From: Penicillium oxalicum
Lineage: Eukaryota > Ascomycota > Eurotiomycetes > Eurotiales > Aspergillaceae
DNA: 64,000 nt
Reading direction: 5' to 3'
Assembly: GCF_001723175.1 (NCBI RefSeq)
Contig: NC_064655.1
Coordinates: forward strand, 2,542,001-2,606,000
Within the stretch, counting starts at the first letter, position 1, and every line of letters starts with the position of its first letter. This document shows, in pieces, positions 12,740 to 23,270 of the stretch. A program made the position numbers and the translations under genes. A model generated the notes under the pieces. The model had not been told where the DNA came from. It did not search any database and was given only the letters and a program-made list of their open reading frames with translations.

Positions 12740-13213
12740 AACAATCAAGGGGAAAAGAAGAAGCTGTGCTGTTTTTGTGGAAGGAGGCACGGGCTCGTTT
12801 CCTACAACAGAGTGCAGTGACAATGTGGACTACGGCCGTATCCGCAAAAGAAATTATCATTTTGGCTTTTACGAATTTAGAATCTTCGTCAATAGGGACT
12901 CGTAAGTAATATATTTTATTTAACTACAGTAGTTAGTAGCTAACTATAGTCTCCGCTGAAAAAGTAAGCACTACGGGTGATGTTAATGACCATACGCCGT
13001 GATTCAACTAGGCTTATATAACGTTATAAATCAAACTTCGGTGTGGTCGCTTGAGACTGATCCAATACGAGTTCTAGTCTTTGTAGTCTGACTGTATAAG
13101 CATCTGCCCCCAGCTCGATCCACTGGAAGCATACAACTCCCAAAGATGCGTCTATGTAAATCTCCCAACCACACTCGCAACCAAAGCCACCACAGAAGCG
13201 CAACCTAACCAAT
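12740..13213. other. Convergent 3' intergenic region
   Basis: Lies between the 3' ends of the thioesterase-like gene and the minus-strand dehydrogenase gene. A+T-rich from about 12900 to 13030; nothing else recognised. Confidence 0.5.
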
Positions 13214-14467
13214 TCACTCCTCCTGCACCCGAACAATAATCTTCCCCTTTGCTCTCTTACTCTCCATCCGCTTATAAGCCTACCCCAAATCCCAGTTAGC
13301 TTCAATCCTACCCCGGTGTATAATAAGAAAAGAAATACGTACCATCTTCGCATCACGCATCTCCCACACTGAATCCACCACCATCCTCAATTCCCCACGC
13401 TCCACCAACCGCATCACCCTACCCAAAGTCTCCCGATTCGGCCGTGCACTATAGAACTGATAGCTTCTCGGCACGCCGCCCAGCACCCACCCCGGCCACA
13501 GGGGCGCCATATGCTGATTCCAGACGAATGATAACAAACCCCAGAATGTGGGCTTGGCCGTCATCGCACCTAAATTGATAAACAGTTTGCCGGGCGCAAG
13601 ATACGGCTCGCAGTGCGTGTATAGCTCCGCCACGCCGACGCAGTCGATGATCGCGTCGAAGGGTCGGCCGGCGTGATGCGTGCGCAGGAACTCGTGCAGG
13701 GGGCGTTGGGCCGTGTAGTCGATGACATCGTCAGCGCCGACTGACCGGATCAGGGTAGCGTCGGTGCCTGACGCGATAATCGTGCCAGTCTGCCCTAATA
13801 CTTGGCGCGCGACTTGGATGATTAGCATGCCAACGCTGGTGCTGCCACCGTTCACGAATAGCTTGTCCCCTGCAACCAGCTTGGTCAGGTCCAGGACTTG
13901 CACGGCGGTGCAGCCGCAAGCGCTGAGGCCGGAGGCTTCGAGGAGGGATATAGGTGGTGCTGCTGGGTCCGGTCCTGGGCTTTCATCATCTTGGGTGGTA
14001 ACAGTAGAAAGGGGCCGCAAGGGAATCAATTGGGCTGCAGGCGCAATGACCCGTTCCGCTAGCGCCCCTTTCCCTTCAATGAAGACCCGTTTAGCAGCAC
14101 AGCAGCCCAGGACGAGAGTTGAGGGTTGGAGGTCGGGTCGAGTCGAAGGGATGGCCGAGCCAACAGCCAGTATACGCCCCGAGAATTCAAATTCCGGGAC
14201 GCCCAACCGCTTCTGACGGTTGTAGATGTGCGGCAGGGAGTAGGGCTGCGGCGGGAGGGAGCGCATCAGGGTCGTGAACCCCGAGTTCATGGCCACATAG
14301 TTGACCGCGATGAGGAGCTCGTCGGGGCCAAGCTCGGCAGCTGAGGGCGAGGGGGCCTCATCATCTAGCACGATCGTTTGCGATGGAAGGCCTGATTGCA
14401 TGTATGTCCAGGCTCGCATGGTCGTGGTGGTTGACATCTTCAGTGGTGTTGGGGGCTCCGTAGCCAT
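13214..14467 (-). CDS. Medium-chain dehydrogenase/reductase (quinone oxidoreductase/zinc-type alcohol dehydrogenase-like)
   Basis: Exons 14467-13343 and 13279-13214; 396 aa. An N-terminal GroES-like domain (about residues 15-150) is followed by a Rossmann domain with GDKLFVNGGSTSVGMLIIQ and GADDVIDY. The second exon restores the usual C-terminal end, AYKRMESKRAKGKIIVRVQ; reading through the intron would replace it with an unrelated tail. The catalytic zinc ligands of alcohol dehydrogenases are not evident, which favours the quinone-oxidoreductase-like branch. It probably acts as a tailoring NAD(P)H oxidoreductase (PoxH/PoxI-type position, from memory). The promoter on its right carries the cluster motif. 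Confidence 0.8.
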
Positions 14468-15340
14468 CGAACGCGTTCACATAATCAGTCAATCGTCGTT
14501 TCTCCACAGCCCTTCATGAGTGACTCGTGCGGAGGGGTTTACCTCCTCGTCTGATGTCAGATAAAGACTGCATGAGGATTGTGTTCCGATCTGTACTTCG
14601 TACTTACTGTCGTTTCGGTCGGGGAACCGGTCGGAGGCGAAGTTCCCCTCCCGAGTTCGGATTCGGACTCGTCCGATAGTAAGGTATCATTTAGTTATAG
14701 TAGTTATCAGCTTTTGACGAATGGCTTGGCATCTATTACCTGCGAACGAAAGCGAAGGATTATGAAACACGTCTGATTTCTACGGGAGGCGAAAGCGGGG
14801 AAGTGAAGGATCACGGCGGGCTATGTTGGAAAGAGTCCAAAGGTACTAAACTGAGGGCGACGATGACGGATAATGGAGGGATCCACTCGCCAGCGACGTA
14901 TCTGTGCGGAATGAGGTGAAAGAGGAAGTCTGCGTACAGCGTCCTCCTACGTTCGTCTTTGTCCGACCCAGGCTAGATATTGTACAAGACCATTGGCCCA
15001 TTTGCCTAAAACCACCCGCGCCGGGTGCCAATATGAAGATCCTCTCCGAGTCATGCACGCACCACGCACCAATCACAATCCCAACATCGGCCGATAGCTG
15101 CCAATAGCTGCCAATAGGCAGCGCCTCGTAAGGAATCTCTTTGTTAACGATGGAGTAACCTGGTCAACTAACGATGACTCGCATCGGATTACTAGTGTTA
15201 TGCCAATGCTCGTTCCTGTTTTCCAGAATCCACTATAATCATTCTCACACTCCATTGTTTTCTCCTTTTCCCTCGTAGAATGAATTTAACCCTAACACCC
15301 CGCTATCAATACCAACAAAATCTCCACTAAGAAGACGAAC
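14468..15340. other. Divergent promoter region between dehydrogenase and NmrA genes
   Basis: No coding frame. It contains the TCGGA array at 14656-14676 and a lone CTCCGAG half site near 15046. A directly repeated GATAGCTGCCAATAGCTGCC lies near 15095-15115. Confidence 0.5.
14656..14676. promoter_or_regulatory. TCGGA tandem site upstream of dehydrogenase gene
   Basis: TTCGGATTCGGACTCGTCCGA: two direct TCGGA half sites 6 bp apart plus an inverted TCCGA, about 190 bp upstream of the minus-strand start at 14467. The same tandem TCGGAYTCGGA occurs at 26198 and 29009. Confidence 0.4.
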
Positions 15341-16426
15341 ATGACCACCACTATCCAAAAAGTTGCCATCTTCGGGGTATGTCCACTGTCTACTATCCCT
15401 CTGTGATCCTAAAAAAATCCCCCCTCCCTTTGAAACTGACCCCTGCACGGGCATCGGGCAACTTTGGCACTCCCATCACCGCCGCCCTCCAACGCGCCAG
15501 CTTTAACATCACCATCATCACCCGTACCGAGTCCTCCTCGACTTTCCCCGCCGGTCTGCCCATCATCCGCACCAGCTACACCCTCGAAAACCTGACCACA
15601 GCCCTCGCCGGCCAGGATGCTGCCATATGTGTGGTCGGCCCCGGCGGCATCGGTGCGCAGGTCTTAATGATCGAGGCCGCCGAAGCCGCCGGCGTCAAGC
15701 GATTTATCGTCGACGACTTCGGCTGGGGCCCGGGTTTCCGCAACCTGCCGGAATTCCGCGCCATTCACGCGCATCGTCGCGCCGGTTGGGAACTAGCTAA
15801 AGCAAAGGCCCAGGCGAATCCCAACTTTACGTTCACGGGTATCACCTCGGGGAATCCGATTGATTGGGTAAGGCTTGTCTATTCTTGTCTTTCTTTTTGG
15901 TGTGTATGGGAGGAGGGGAATTTTTGGTCGTGCTGACCGGTGGTGCACCGTTCTTTCTTCTTTGTTATAGGCCATGAAACGATTCCCTCTGATGGGCTTC
16001 GATATCGCTCGGTGTTCAGCAATTATCTACGACTCTGGCACGGAGAAATTCACCGCCACCACCCTCGCAGGCATCGGGCAGTCAGTCGTCGGCGTCCTGC
16101 AGCATCCCGACGAGACTGCAAACCGGTTCGTCAAAGTCCTATCGATCATCACTAACCAAAACGAGCTGCTAGAGGCTTTCCAGCGCGTCACGGGCCGACA
16201 ATGGCCGGTGCAGCGCGCCTCAGCACAGACTCTGATCGAGAGCGGACAGCAGAAGTTTCAAGCGGGCATGGGCGGCTGGGTGTTGGAATTGGTGGTCGCG
16301 CAGATGTACGATGAAGGAGAGGCCCGATGTGTTATGGCTCCTTCGTGGGAGGCGTCGGATTCCCCCCTGTTGGGGGTGAAGAAAGAGAGCGCAGATGAGG
16401 TGGTGGCCAAGGTTTTGCAGTTGTGA
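15341..16426 (+). CDS. NmrA-like/isoflavone reductase-like oxidoreductase, first intron with no AG acceptor
   Basis: Exons 15341-15376, 15451-15867 and 15971-16426 give 302 aa. The N-terminal nucleotide-binding motif is split across intron 1: ...VAIFG in exon 1 and ASGNFGTP in exon 2. Then come VVGPGG, RFIVDDFGWG and a typical NmrA C-terminal half (MKRFPLMGFDIAR; LAGIGQSVVGVL). Intron 1 starts with GTATGT and has a CTGAC branch-like sequence, but the expected acceptor just before 15451 reads CACGG, and there is no AG anywhere between 15378 and 15451. Intron 2 is normal. Inference: an atypical SDR reducing a pathway intermediate (PoxI-like). As read here, exon 1 cannot be joined normally, so the gene may be inactive or the base may be an error. 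Confidence 0.8.
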
Positions 16427-16532
16427 AAATTTTGTTGTATGTAGAAAATTGAAGCATGGTGACCCCAATCTTGGCAATGGGATCGTCTTTTTTCTTTCTT
16501 TTCTTTTTTTCCTTTTCCGGCCACATTTGCGC

Positions 16533-17629
16533 TTAACGTTTCACGGGGTTCTTGGGCCGGCAATCAACGTCGTCAACTGGGTGGCATACCACGCGCGTAG
16601 GATGTTCCGGGGTGTTATAGCGGAAGCCCTTGCTCCAATCGTAGCTCACGGCGTAGGCGAAGATAGTGCCGTCGTGGTTGAAGCCCGTCGAGGTGATGGG
16701 GGCCCCGACACTGGGGAATGACTTCAGGCGGTGGTGCGCGTCTTTGTCCCAGAAGGCAAAGGTGCCGTCCGCACCGGCGGTGCTGAACGTGTAGTACTTG
16801 GGATGGAATGAGACGTCATTTACCGCGTACACATTCTGCGTATTTTTACTAGCAGCCATCTCGCGATGGCAGCGGAAGGTGAAGTTGAGACTGCAACCAC
16901 GATTGTTCGAGTCAATTTCTCTTTCTTTGGGCTGGAAAGGGGAGCTTACCTGGACTTGCTCTCGTCCACGTAGTGAAACCCGGTGCGCCCCTCGGTGCTC
17001 CCAATCGCAAACCCGGACGCATCTGGGATACAAGTGACGGTGCGAGTCTGATGCTTGAGGGGACTAGTCACCGTCTTGTAGATCTGGTCCGCGTTGCTCA
17101 GCTGTACGACATGCACGAGGCGTCCGGCCGTGGCCACGACGAGAAGGTTCTGACAGAGATCCATCGCATAGACTCGCTCCTGGCACTGGAGGGTCGCCAG
17201 GGGTCGATCCTGGCGTAGATCCCAATACTTGACCGTTTGATCCCAGGACCCAGTCACCGCGATGGGGTCGCGTACGCCTGGATTCCCAAAGAAGCGGACA
17301 CAGCGAACGGGAGCATCATGGGCTGCGACCTGCTGGGCTTCTTTTCCTGCCACCAGGTCCATCAGGCGTGCGGACCCGTCAGTGGCTCCCCCCAACACCT
17401 TGGCACCATCAGGCGAGAAGGTGCAGCTCAGAACAGGCGCAGGAAAGTTAAACAGTGCTTGCCCTTCTCCATTCCCCGACTGCGACACGTCGTAGATGCG
17501 CACCGTCTGGTCCCATGAGGACATCGCCAGGTGGTTTGCGACAGGCGACCAGCTCAGTTCTGAGATACTGTCAGAAGGGGGATTGGCCAGACTGACATCC
17601 TTGGCGAGGGGGCCCTGATTGTCGACCAT
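16533..17629 (-). CDS. RAE1: RAE1/GLE2 mRNA export WD-repeat protein
   Basis: Exons 17629-16950 and 16890-16533; 345 aa. WD-repeat beta-propeller: blades ISELSWSP...LAMSSWDQTVRIYDV, VLSCTFSPDG, VRCVRFFG...AVTGSWDQTVKYWDLR, then NFTFRCHRE...YAVNDVSFHPKYYTFSTAGADGTFAFWD in pieces, closing with NHDGTIFAYAVSYDWSKG, all characteristic of Rae1/Gle2. It acts at the nuclear pore with NUP98-type partners in poly(A) RNA export and in mitosis. The start at 17629 (MVDNQGPLA) is preferred over the in-frame ATG 28 codons upstream because family members start close to the first blade. It sits inside the metabolite cluster but is a housekeeping gene, intact, and probably a bystander. Confidence 0.9.
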
Positions 17630-20110
17630 GGTTGCTAATGTGCAGAGACGAAGGATGGTGATCGTGACTCTTAACGCTCGTTTCTTGAGGCGGGAGGCAG
17701 GATCGAGGCTCAAATAGGATAAATGGTAGGATAATTCGGTTCAGTCACAGCTTTCTTGGACAATCTCGAGGCAGACAAAAAGTTCACAGAATGAACGCGT
17801 AGCAGGACGGGGTGGGTTTCCCAGTCGACCATGTCAGAGCCTCCCATGTCTCTTTCTTTCCGCTCCACCCCCAGTTGGTTTTAGAATAGGGGGCCGAATT
17901 GACACACCAACGATCTTCGTGTCCGATTGGGTGGAGAGAGTAATCCGGGGCGCCGACTTTGTACCCTCTAGTCGGAGATCCGAATTGGAGATTATCGGAC
18001 CAGGCGAACAAGCACGCGGGACCCCAAACTCCCTAAAGTAGTCTGGCTTCTGTGCCATGAGGAGAGGAGGAGGAGGGGGTAGAGGAGAGAGTACGAAACC
18101 CGATTGCGCCGAATCCGAAAATGCAAATTTGTGTACTGTCGTATGGCACTGCGATAGCTACCGAGAGACCGATTGGCTTTCGTTGCCCCTCAGCCCGTAA
18201 CAGCCTCAGAGCACTTGAGGTCCTTGACATTGTTGGTTCTTCAGGAATCCTCAAGAAACATTCTTGCATAATCGGATGTTACTTTCCTCCTTATCGGACT
18301 GACAGGCTGCGTCGGCCATAAGAGATTACGAAAACAGCCTTGCCGTAATCGGATATTGCTCTGTTCCTTACTGGACTGACAGGCTGCGTTGGCGGTGCAT
18401 ATGAGATTACAGTGTGTCGCGAGCTTAGTGTGGCTTTCCAAATGCAAACTAGTCGCATTGCTCCACGCCAACGGCAATCTTGCTCGTGTGTGCAAGGTAA
18501 GCAGGACGTACGGCACGGACTCTACTGTTACCCTCGATTCGCAGGCCTTCAGTTAAAAATAAAATCTACGTGCAGGGGAGGCTTGCTTTCTCGTTGAAGG
18601 TAGATCCCATATATGGCTCGCTGCGCCAGAAGATTCGTAACCCCTCACGGCTAGATAGGTTCACTACATGCCTGGTAGCTCGGCTGCATATACTGTGTGG
18701 GTGAGTGGGCAGCCTGGGTGCCCTGTGAAGCTACCAAACGATGTATACTACCATCCGTATATGCACTCGCATCGTTGGCTCCCACGGCCTCCTGCGCGTG
18801 AATCATCTAGGCGTGCTCCTTAACTAATTAGTTGGTTGATAACGGTCTCTTTGTTATCCGCAAATCGTGTGAGTATTGCCACCAGGGTGGCACCGCAAAT
18901 GGGTTGATTCGCTCAAAACAGGCGATATCTTCGGCGAGCAGTGAGATATCTAGCCAGCAGGTAATCTTATCGTTGATTGTTGGCGCATTGTGAGGATTCT
19001 TACGCTTAGTGCTGATGTGAAAATGTATCCGCAGGCAACGCAGCGCTAAGGGCGGGGGGTACGGCGGTTTGTAGCGATCATGCGGCAACAACGCTGATTT
19101 GTAATGTTATGCAGCGGCAGAAATGTTGTGCAGAACGAAATACGAATACCATCGGTCCTGTTTTCGTCCATATGTTAGTAAACCACATCGCACAGAAGAG
19201 AGATTCTAAGGTCGCACAGAGACTAATATATCGTACAAAAGCAGAAATTATAAGTATCAAAAATATTTGGGTCATAAAATTAAGGCAGCAATTGAATAGA
19301 GCAATGAAAGCCGCAAAAAAAGCCGCGAAAATAGTAACTATCAAAGTAGCCATTAGAGCAGCAAAAAAATCAACTATCAAAGCAATGTATCAATACAGTT
19401 AAAGCCGCAGTTGAAAAAATAGGGAAAATAATTAGCAGAAAAGCAGGAAAAAATCAGGATAAACAAGCACTGCTCATTTTTGAAGGTAGGCTATTAAGAA
19501 TAGGATACGTCAGTGTTAGTACTAGAAGGAAGTATATATCGTCTATGATCCCAACGACTACAATTTCAATATCATTAATAGGTTAGCATCTCCGGAACAA
19601 GCACATGAAGGATAATGCAATGGGAAGCAATAAGGGAGTACGGCAACCTGGTAGAGGCAATTCGGTGGGCATAAACAATAGCGCGTTGGAGTAAAAGGAG
19701 GGGTAAGGAGCAGGACACGAAGCAATCATAGGTGGAGAACGTGCATATACATGCAGAAAGATGCGTCGAATCCTAAAGCCAAGACAGGCCAGTCCGATGA
19801 GAGCGAAATAAGGGCAAGAAAGGGGGCCAATGAGCGGCGCGCGTGGCGAAACAGTCCATACATAGTTAAGCAAGCTCTTTTTGCAACGGCTCGCGCACAC
19901 GGACATGCATGTTGATTAAAACCCTTTCACTCGTTCCTCGTTTCAGGGCAGTTAAAGTTGCAGAGCGATTTTGCGGAGTAGACCCAGCGTAGTTACCTGT
20001 AGAGAATTCGTAGACAATTTAAATTCAACTAGGAACTAGCACAAAAAGAACAACTAAGATCATGTCCGAGAAAGTAAAAAACGGATATTATGTATTTATA
20101 TCCAATAGCA
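17630..20110. other. Long intergenic region, no gene supported
   Basis: About 2.5 kb between RAE1 and the CmcJ-like gene. It includes the RAE1 promoter with a TCGGAGATCCGA palindrome at 17972-17983, a purine-rich run near 18058-18095, the direct repeat at 18268-18412, and an A-rich low-complexity stretch near 19240-19480 with repeated AAAGCCGC and AACTATCAAAG words. Open frames here look random. Confidence 0.5.
18268..18412. repeat. Two diverged copies of a ~65-bp direct repeat
   Basis: Copy 1 spans about 18268-18331 and copy 2 about 18344-18412. Shared words in order are TAATCGGAT, TTCCT/TCCTTA, GGACTGACAGGCTGCGT, GGC and GAGATTAC, with scattered substitutions. The copies start about 77 bp apart. 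This is an old local duplication; no function can be read from it. Confidence 0.5.
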
Positions 20111-21100
20111 TCACTCATCGCTGAAAACCAGGCAGGAAACCTCAATACTCCAACGGTCAGGAGCTCCCTGGGGAGTCCGAGGATCCCGGAAGGCCGAATG
20201 CACGGCTCTGCCCCCCTGGACGGTACTGTCCTTTTGCAGCGCGTTGGAGTCAAAGATCTGAATCAACAACGCTTCATCCTGAGTGATGCCACTAAGGTAG
20301 AACCACCGCTGCCCGTCCGCGTAGCGAGGCGCGCCGAAGTCCTCGCGGTACTGCTCTGACGCATCGGGCTTGGCGACCGGCCGTCCGAGGGGCATGTCCA
20401 GCCCGCCTATGCCCCCAAGATGACTGACAAAGATCTGAATATCGTTATCCTTGACTGTGGCAGAGCTGGCGACCGCCACGGGACAGGTATAGACGGGCCC
20501 GTTGAGGGGGGTCCAGAAGTGCACGATACGGTAGCGGCCTTGTAGCAGCCGGGGTCCCTCCACGGGGCCCATGTGCCGGAGCACGCGGTTGATGGCGGCG
20601 GGACCTGTCTGATCCAGATGTGCGATCATGGCTGGGGGATTGTAGGGCACTGGCCAGTTCTGCGTGTGGCGGATGCCGTGGCGGAAGATGTGCACGGTGT
20701 GGGCGCCGGGGATGGCGGACTTGATGGCTGCTTCGACAGCTGGGTAGAAGGTCTTCTCCACGCTTTCGACGCTGTTCCAGTTGACCTCGGGGCTGCGCGG
20801 GACGTCGGTCAGGCCTTGCAGGACTTGGAGCGAGTCGCGATCGAGATTGACGCTATTTTCCTTGCCACGTAGGTCCTCGACGGTGACCATTGCGGGCTCA
20901 CCACGAATGTTGGTGTAGGGAACTCCGGCGGGAGGAGGATTCTTGATGAACATGTACCCCGTGCTGGGCTTCTGGAAGTCTTGGGCAAAGAGGATGGGTG
21001 TAGTGATGTCGCCCTTGGGAGGTGGAGGGAGGGTTATGTCCTGTGCATGAGACGCCACAGTAGGAACAGGGGTTGCGGTAGCGGTCATTGCGGTAGCCAT
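20111..21100 (-). CDS. CmcJ/AsaB-like hydroxylase/desaturase family protein
   Basis: Single exon, 329 aa, starting at MATAMTAT (21100); an upstream in-frame ATG at 21190 adds a tail without family character. The family pattern is clear: VHIFRHGIRH, then AHLDQTGPAA, GRYRIVHFWTPLNGPVY, WFYLSGITQDEALLIQIFDS and VHSAFRDPRT, ending in RWSIEVSCLVF. HLD and the late VHSAF histidine match the H-x-D...H arrangement expected of a non-haem iron oxygenase in the GA4-desaturase/CmcJ-like group. Homologues (AsaB and similar) are common tailoring enzymes in fungal clusters. The substrate is unknown; hydroxylation or desaturation of a cluster intermediate is inferred. The promoter carries the cluster motif. 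Confidence 0.75.
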   Translation of the reverse strand: MATAMTATATPVPTVASHAQDITLPPPPKGDITTPILFAQDFQKPSTGYMFIKNPPPAGVPYTNIRGEPAMVTVEDLRGKENSVNLDRDSLQVLQGLTDVPRSPEVNWNSVESVEKTFYPAVEAAIKSAIPGAHTVHIFRHGIRHTQNWPVPYNPPAMIAHLDQTGPAAINRVLRHMGPVEGPRLLQGRYRIVHFWTPLNGPVYTCPVAVASSATVKDNDIQIFVSHLGGIGGLDMPLGRPVAKPDASEQYREDFGAPRYADGQRWFYLSGITQDEALLIQIFDSNALQKDSTVQGGRAVHSAFRDPRTPQGAPDRWSIEVSCLVFSDE

Positions 21101-21680
21101 GGTTTTGAAATAGACTGTAAGGATCTCGTGATACCGCTGTGTTAATATGACTGATGATTTGAATCGAAGATAACCTGCTTGATGTCTCAAGAGACTGGTG
21201 TTTCTGGTGCGTTAAATATACACAGATTAGGGTTTGTCTGTGCTTCATGAGGGATGTTTGCTCTCCGAAATACTCTCCGAAATGCCCACGGCGAAATCGG
21301 AGCCAAAGTCGGATATTGAGAGGGGCGCCTTAGAGGCTGGGCACCGAAAGGAACTATCAGATTTCGTGCATGATAATAGTATCTTGCTTTGCAGTGTGGC
21401 AAATTTGTGAGACGTATTATGTTCGATTGCGATGGAGGTTACAAATCTACACCGTACAATATCATGGCTTAAGTTACAAGCCGCAGCGCTTCTCATGGGA
21501 ATATGATGGATCAAAATACTTTGCAGCCATTCTTTTTAAATAGCTACCTTGGAAACGACTCATGAAATACAGATAGAACCCAAATAAGGAGCCAATAACG
21601 TAGAACAAACGTAAAGGAAGGCACAACTAGTTCAAAGCATGCAGATGTAGCATAAGTGATCCGGCGAGTGCGCCGGCTTC
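21101..21680. other. Intergenic region between CmcJ-like and aminotransferase genes
   Basis: Holds the CmcJ-like promoter motif block (21263-21313) and the 3' flank of the aminotransferase. I see no coding sequence. Confidence 0.5.
21263..21313. promoter_or_regulatory. Cluster motif upstream of CmcJ-like gene
   Basis: CTCCGAAATACTCTCCGAAATG at 21263-21284 is a direct repeat of CTCCGAAAT. It is followed at 21295-21313 by AATCGGAGCCAAAGTCGGA, so four half sites lie within 51 bp, 160-215 bp before the start. Confidence 0.4.
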
Positions 21681-23032
21681 TCAGGCGGAAACAGGCTGGA
21701 AATATGCACCTGGCTCATGCACCGGCACACACCAGTTGAAGACATCCTTGCCCAATCCCCGCTGAATATCTTTGATCGACTTGAAGAGTTTGTCTGCACA
21801 CGGGTAACCTCCATCCTCCGAGGGCTTGTAGACGATCAGATCCCTGAGCGAGTCGCGGGTTATGGATCCGATGGGCACGATAACTGCCGCCGTTCCAACG
21901 GCCAAAACTTCCGAAAACTCGGGCAACTCGGTGTATTTTATCTGGAATAATTAGTAGACGTGAGGTGCAGGGTTAGGGGATACTTACCGGCCGGACCTCA
22001 ACCGACCAGCCATATGATCTTGCTAGCTGAACGCAGCTGTCGCTGGTGACACTCTGGATGATACACGAACTATCTGGAACCACTATCGTAGTCTTCCCAT
22101 CATCATCTCTAACACCAATGAAGCCCGCAGCCGAGAACTCATCGATCTCGGTGCGCGTCTTGCTGTCTAGGTGCAGTGGAATTCCATACCCCCGGGCGCG
22201 CGCTTTGGCAGCCCAACGCAGAACAGGAGCATAGTTTCCACCGACCTTGGCATTCCCGGAACCCATAGGAGCTGTCCGATCAAACTCCTCCATGATCAAG
22301 GCATCCACAGGCTTGGTGCCGAGAAGACTTGTGACGGGAAGAACGAAAACACAGAATGTGTACTCTTCAGGCTGGGCAAGATTGATTTGAGGCCCGGAGC
22401 CAAAGGCCAGCGGTCGGATGTAAAGGGCAGCGCTACTGTCAAAGGGGGGAACGAACTCAGCGTTCACCGACACGGCTAAGGCGACCGACCGAATGAATTG
22501 TACCTGGGGAATAGGGGGAATGGAGACGACCTCACAGGAATGGGCCATGCGCGCTGCGTGCACTTCCGGGCGGAAGATGTGGATTTGACCCTGCGGATCG
22601 CGAAAGGCTGTGTATCCATGAGTGGTGATTGAACGGAATCTATTAGGCTCTGAGAACCTTACCTTTCATTCCTTCGTATGCTTGCTGGCCTATGCTCCGG
22701 TATGTTAGCGGCAGATAGATACTGTCATGAATAACCTACCATAGTTGAGAGCAGGTGAGAGTCCGCTGATGGTCAGGTCAATGCCCTTGACAACTTGAGG
22801 CTCACTCCAGGATTCAGTCGCAACGTTGTAGGCACATTCAACATGTCCATTGACTAAAACTTGTTAGATGGATGCATGGATCTGCTCTTTCAGACTACAT
22901 ACCCTCGCGGACTTTGATACCGATGTTGTCCCAGTCTGATGATTGTCAGCATTGCCCAAAGTCATAGCAGTCTACTGTAAAGAATTTACCAAGGTCCAGA
23001 GGAGCAGGTGGAAAGAAGTCTTTGGGTGCCAT
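21681..23032 (-). CDS. Branched-chain-type aminotransferase (PLP fold type IV)
   Basis: Six exons (23032-22990, 22935-22903, 22853-22740, 22689-22663, 22607-21988, 21941-21681) give 365 aa, all with GT-AG introns. Family landmarks: FFPPAPLDLDWDNIGIKVRE at the N-terminus, LNYGQQAYEGMKAFR, the PLP-binding Lys in GNAKVGGNYAP (about residue 193), TEIDEFSAAGFIGV, and the C-terminal ELPEFSEVLAVGTAAVIVPI. An open frame continues upstream to 23254, but MAPKDFF at 23032 fits homologues and leaves a 238-bp shared promoter with the P450. In the oxaleimide-type scheme such an enzyme (PoxL, from memory) converts an HR-PKS-derived 2-oxo acid into the amino acid loaded by the PKS-NRPS; that substrate is inference. 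Confidence 0.85.
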
Positions 23033-23156
23033 AGGAGCTCGGAAGGTTGAGGAAGAAGCGGCTTGAATCTGGTAGTCGTCGATTGTTGACACAGCGGACG
23101 TAGCTGCCGTATGATGAATATGTATATCTGTTGCACTCGGGGCCGTGGGCGCCCAG

Positions 23157-23184
23157 TCGGACCTCCGGCCTCGGGGTCGGGCTC
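23157..23184. promoter_or_regulatory. Cluster motif in the aminotransferase/P450 divergent promoter
   Basis: TCGGACCTCCGG followed by TCGGGGTCGGG, midway in the 238-bp space between divergent starts at 23032 and 23271. It is a weaker version of the motif seen at 26198 and 29009. Confidence 0.35.
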
Positions 23185-23270
23185 TAAGAAGTGTTCGTCG
23201 CCGATAGATATTACTTGCTGACCAGGGACTGCGACTATCGAGGAAAGGTAGCACTACAGACTGAAGAAAA

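Noticed and set aside
18828..19091. 87-codon minus-strand frame suspected of being a transposase fragment
   Set aside because: No DDE or helix-turn-helix motif recognisable; too short.
19109..19402. 97-codon Lys/Ala-rich frame
   Set aside because: Low-complexity A-rich DNA produces it; no start context or neighbours to support a gene.
19583..19906. 107-codon minus-strand frame
   Set aside because: Composition and lack of motif suggest chance.
21101..21190. N-terminal extension of the CmcJ-like protein from an upstream ATG
   Set aside because: The extra 30 residues lack family character; the ATG at 21100 gives a usual N-terminus.
23033..23254. Open N-terminal extension of the aminotransferase
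   Set aside because: Homologues begin near MAPKDFF; the extension would leave only 16 bp to the P450 start and overlaps the shared promoter. A transit peptide is not excluded.
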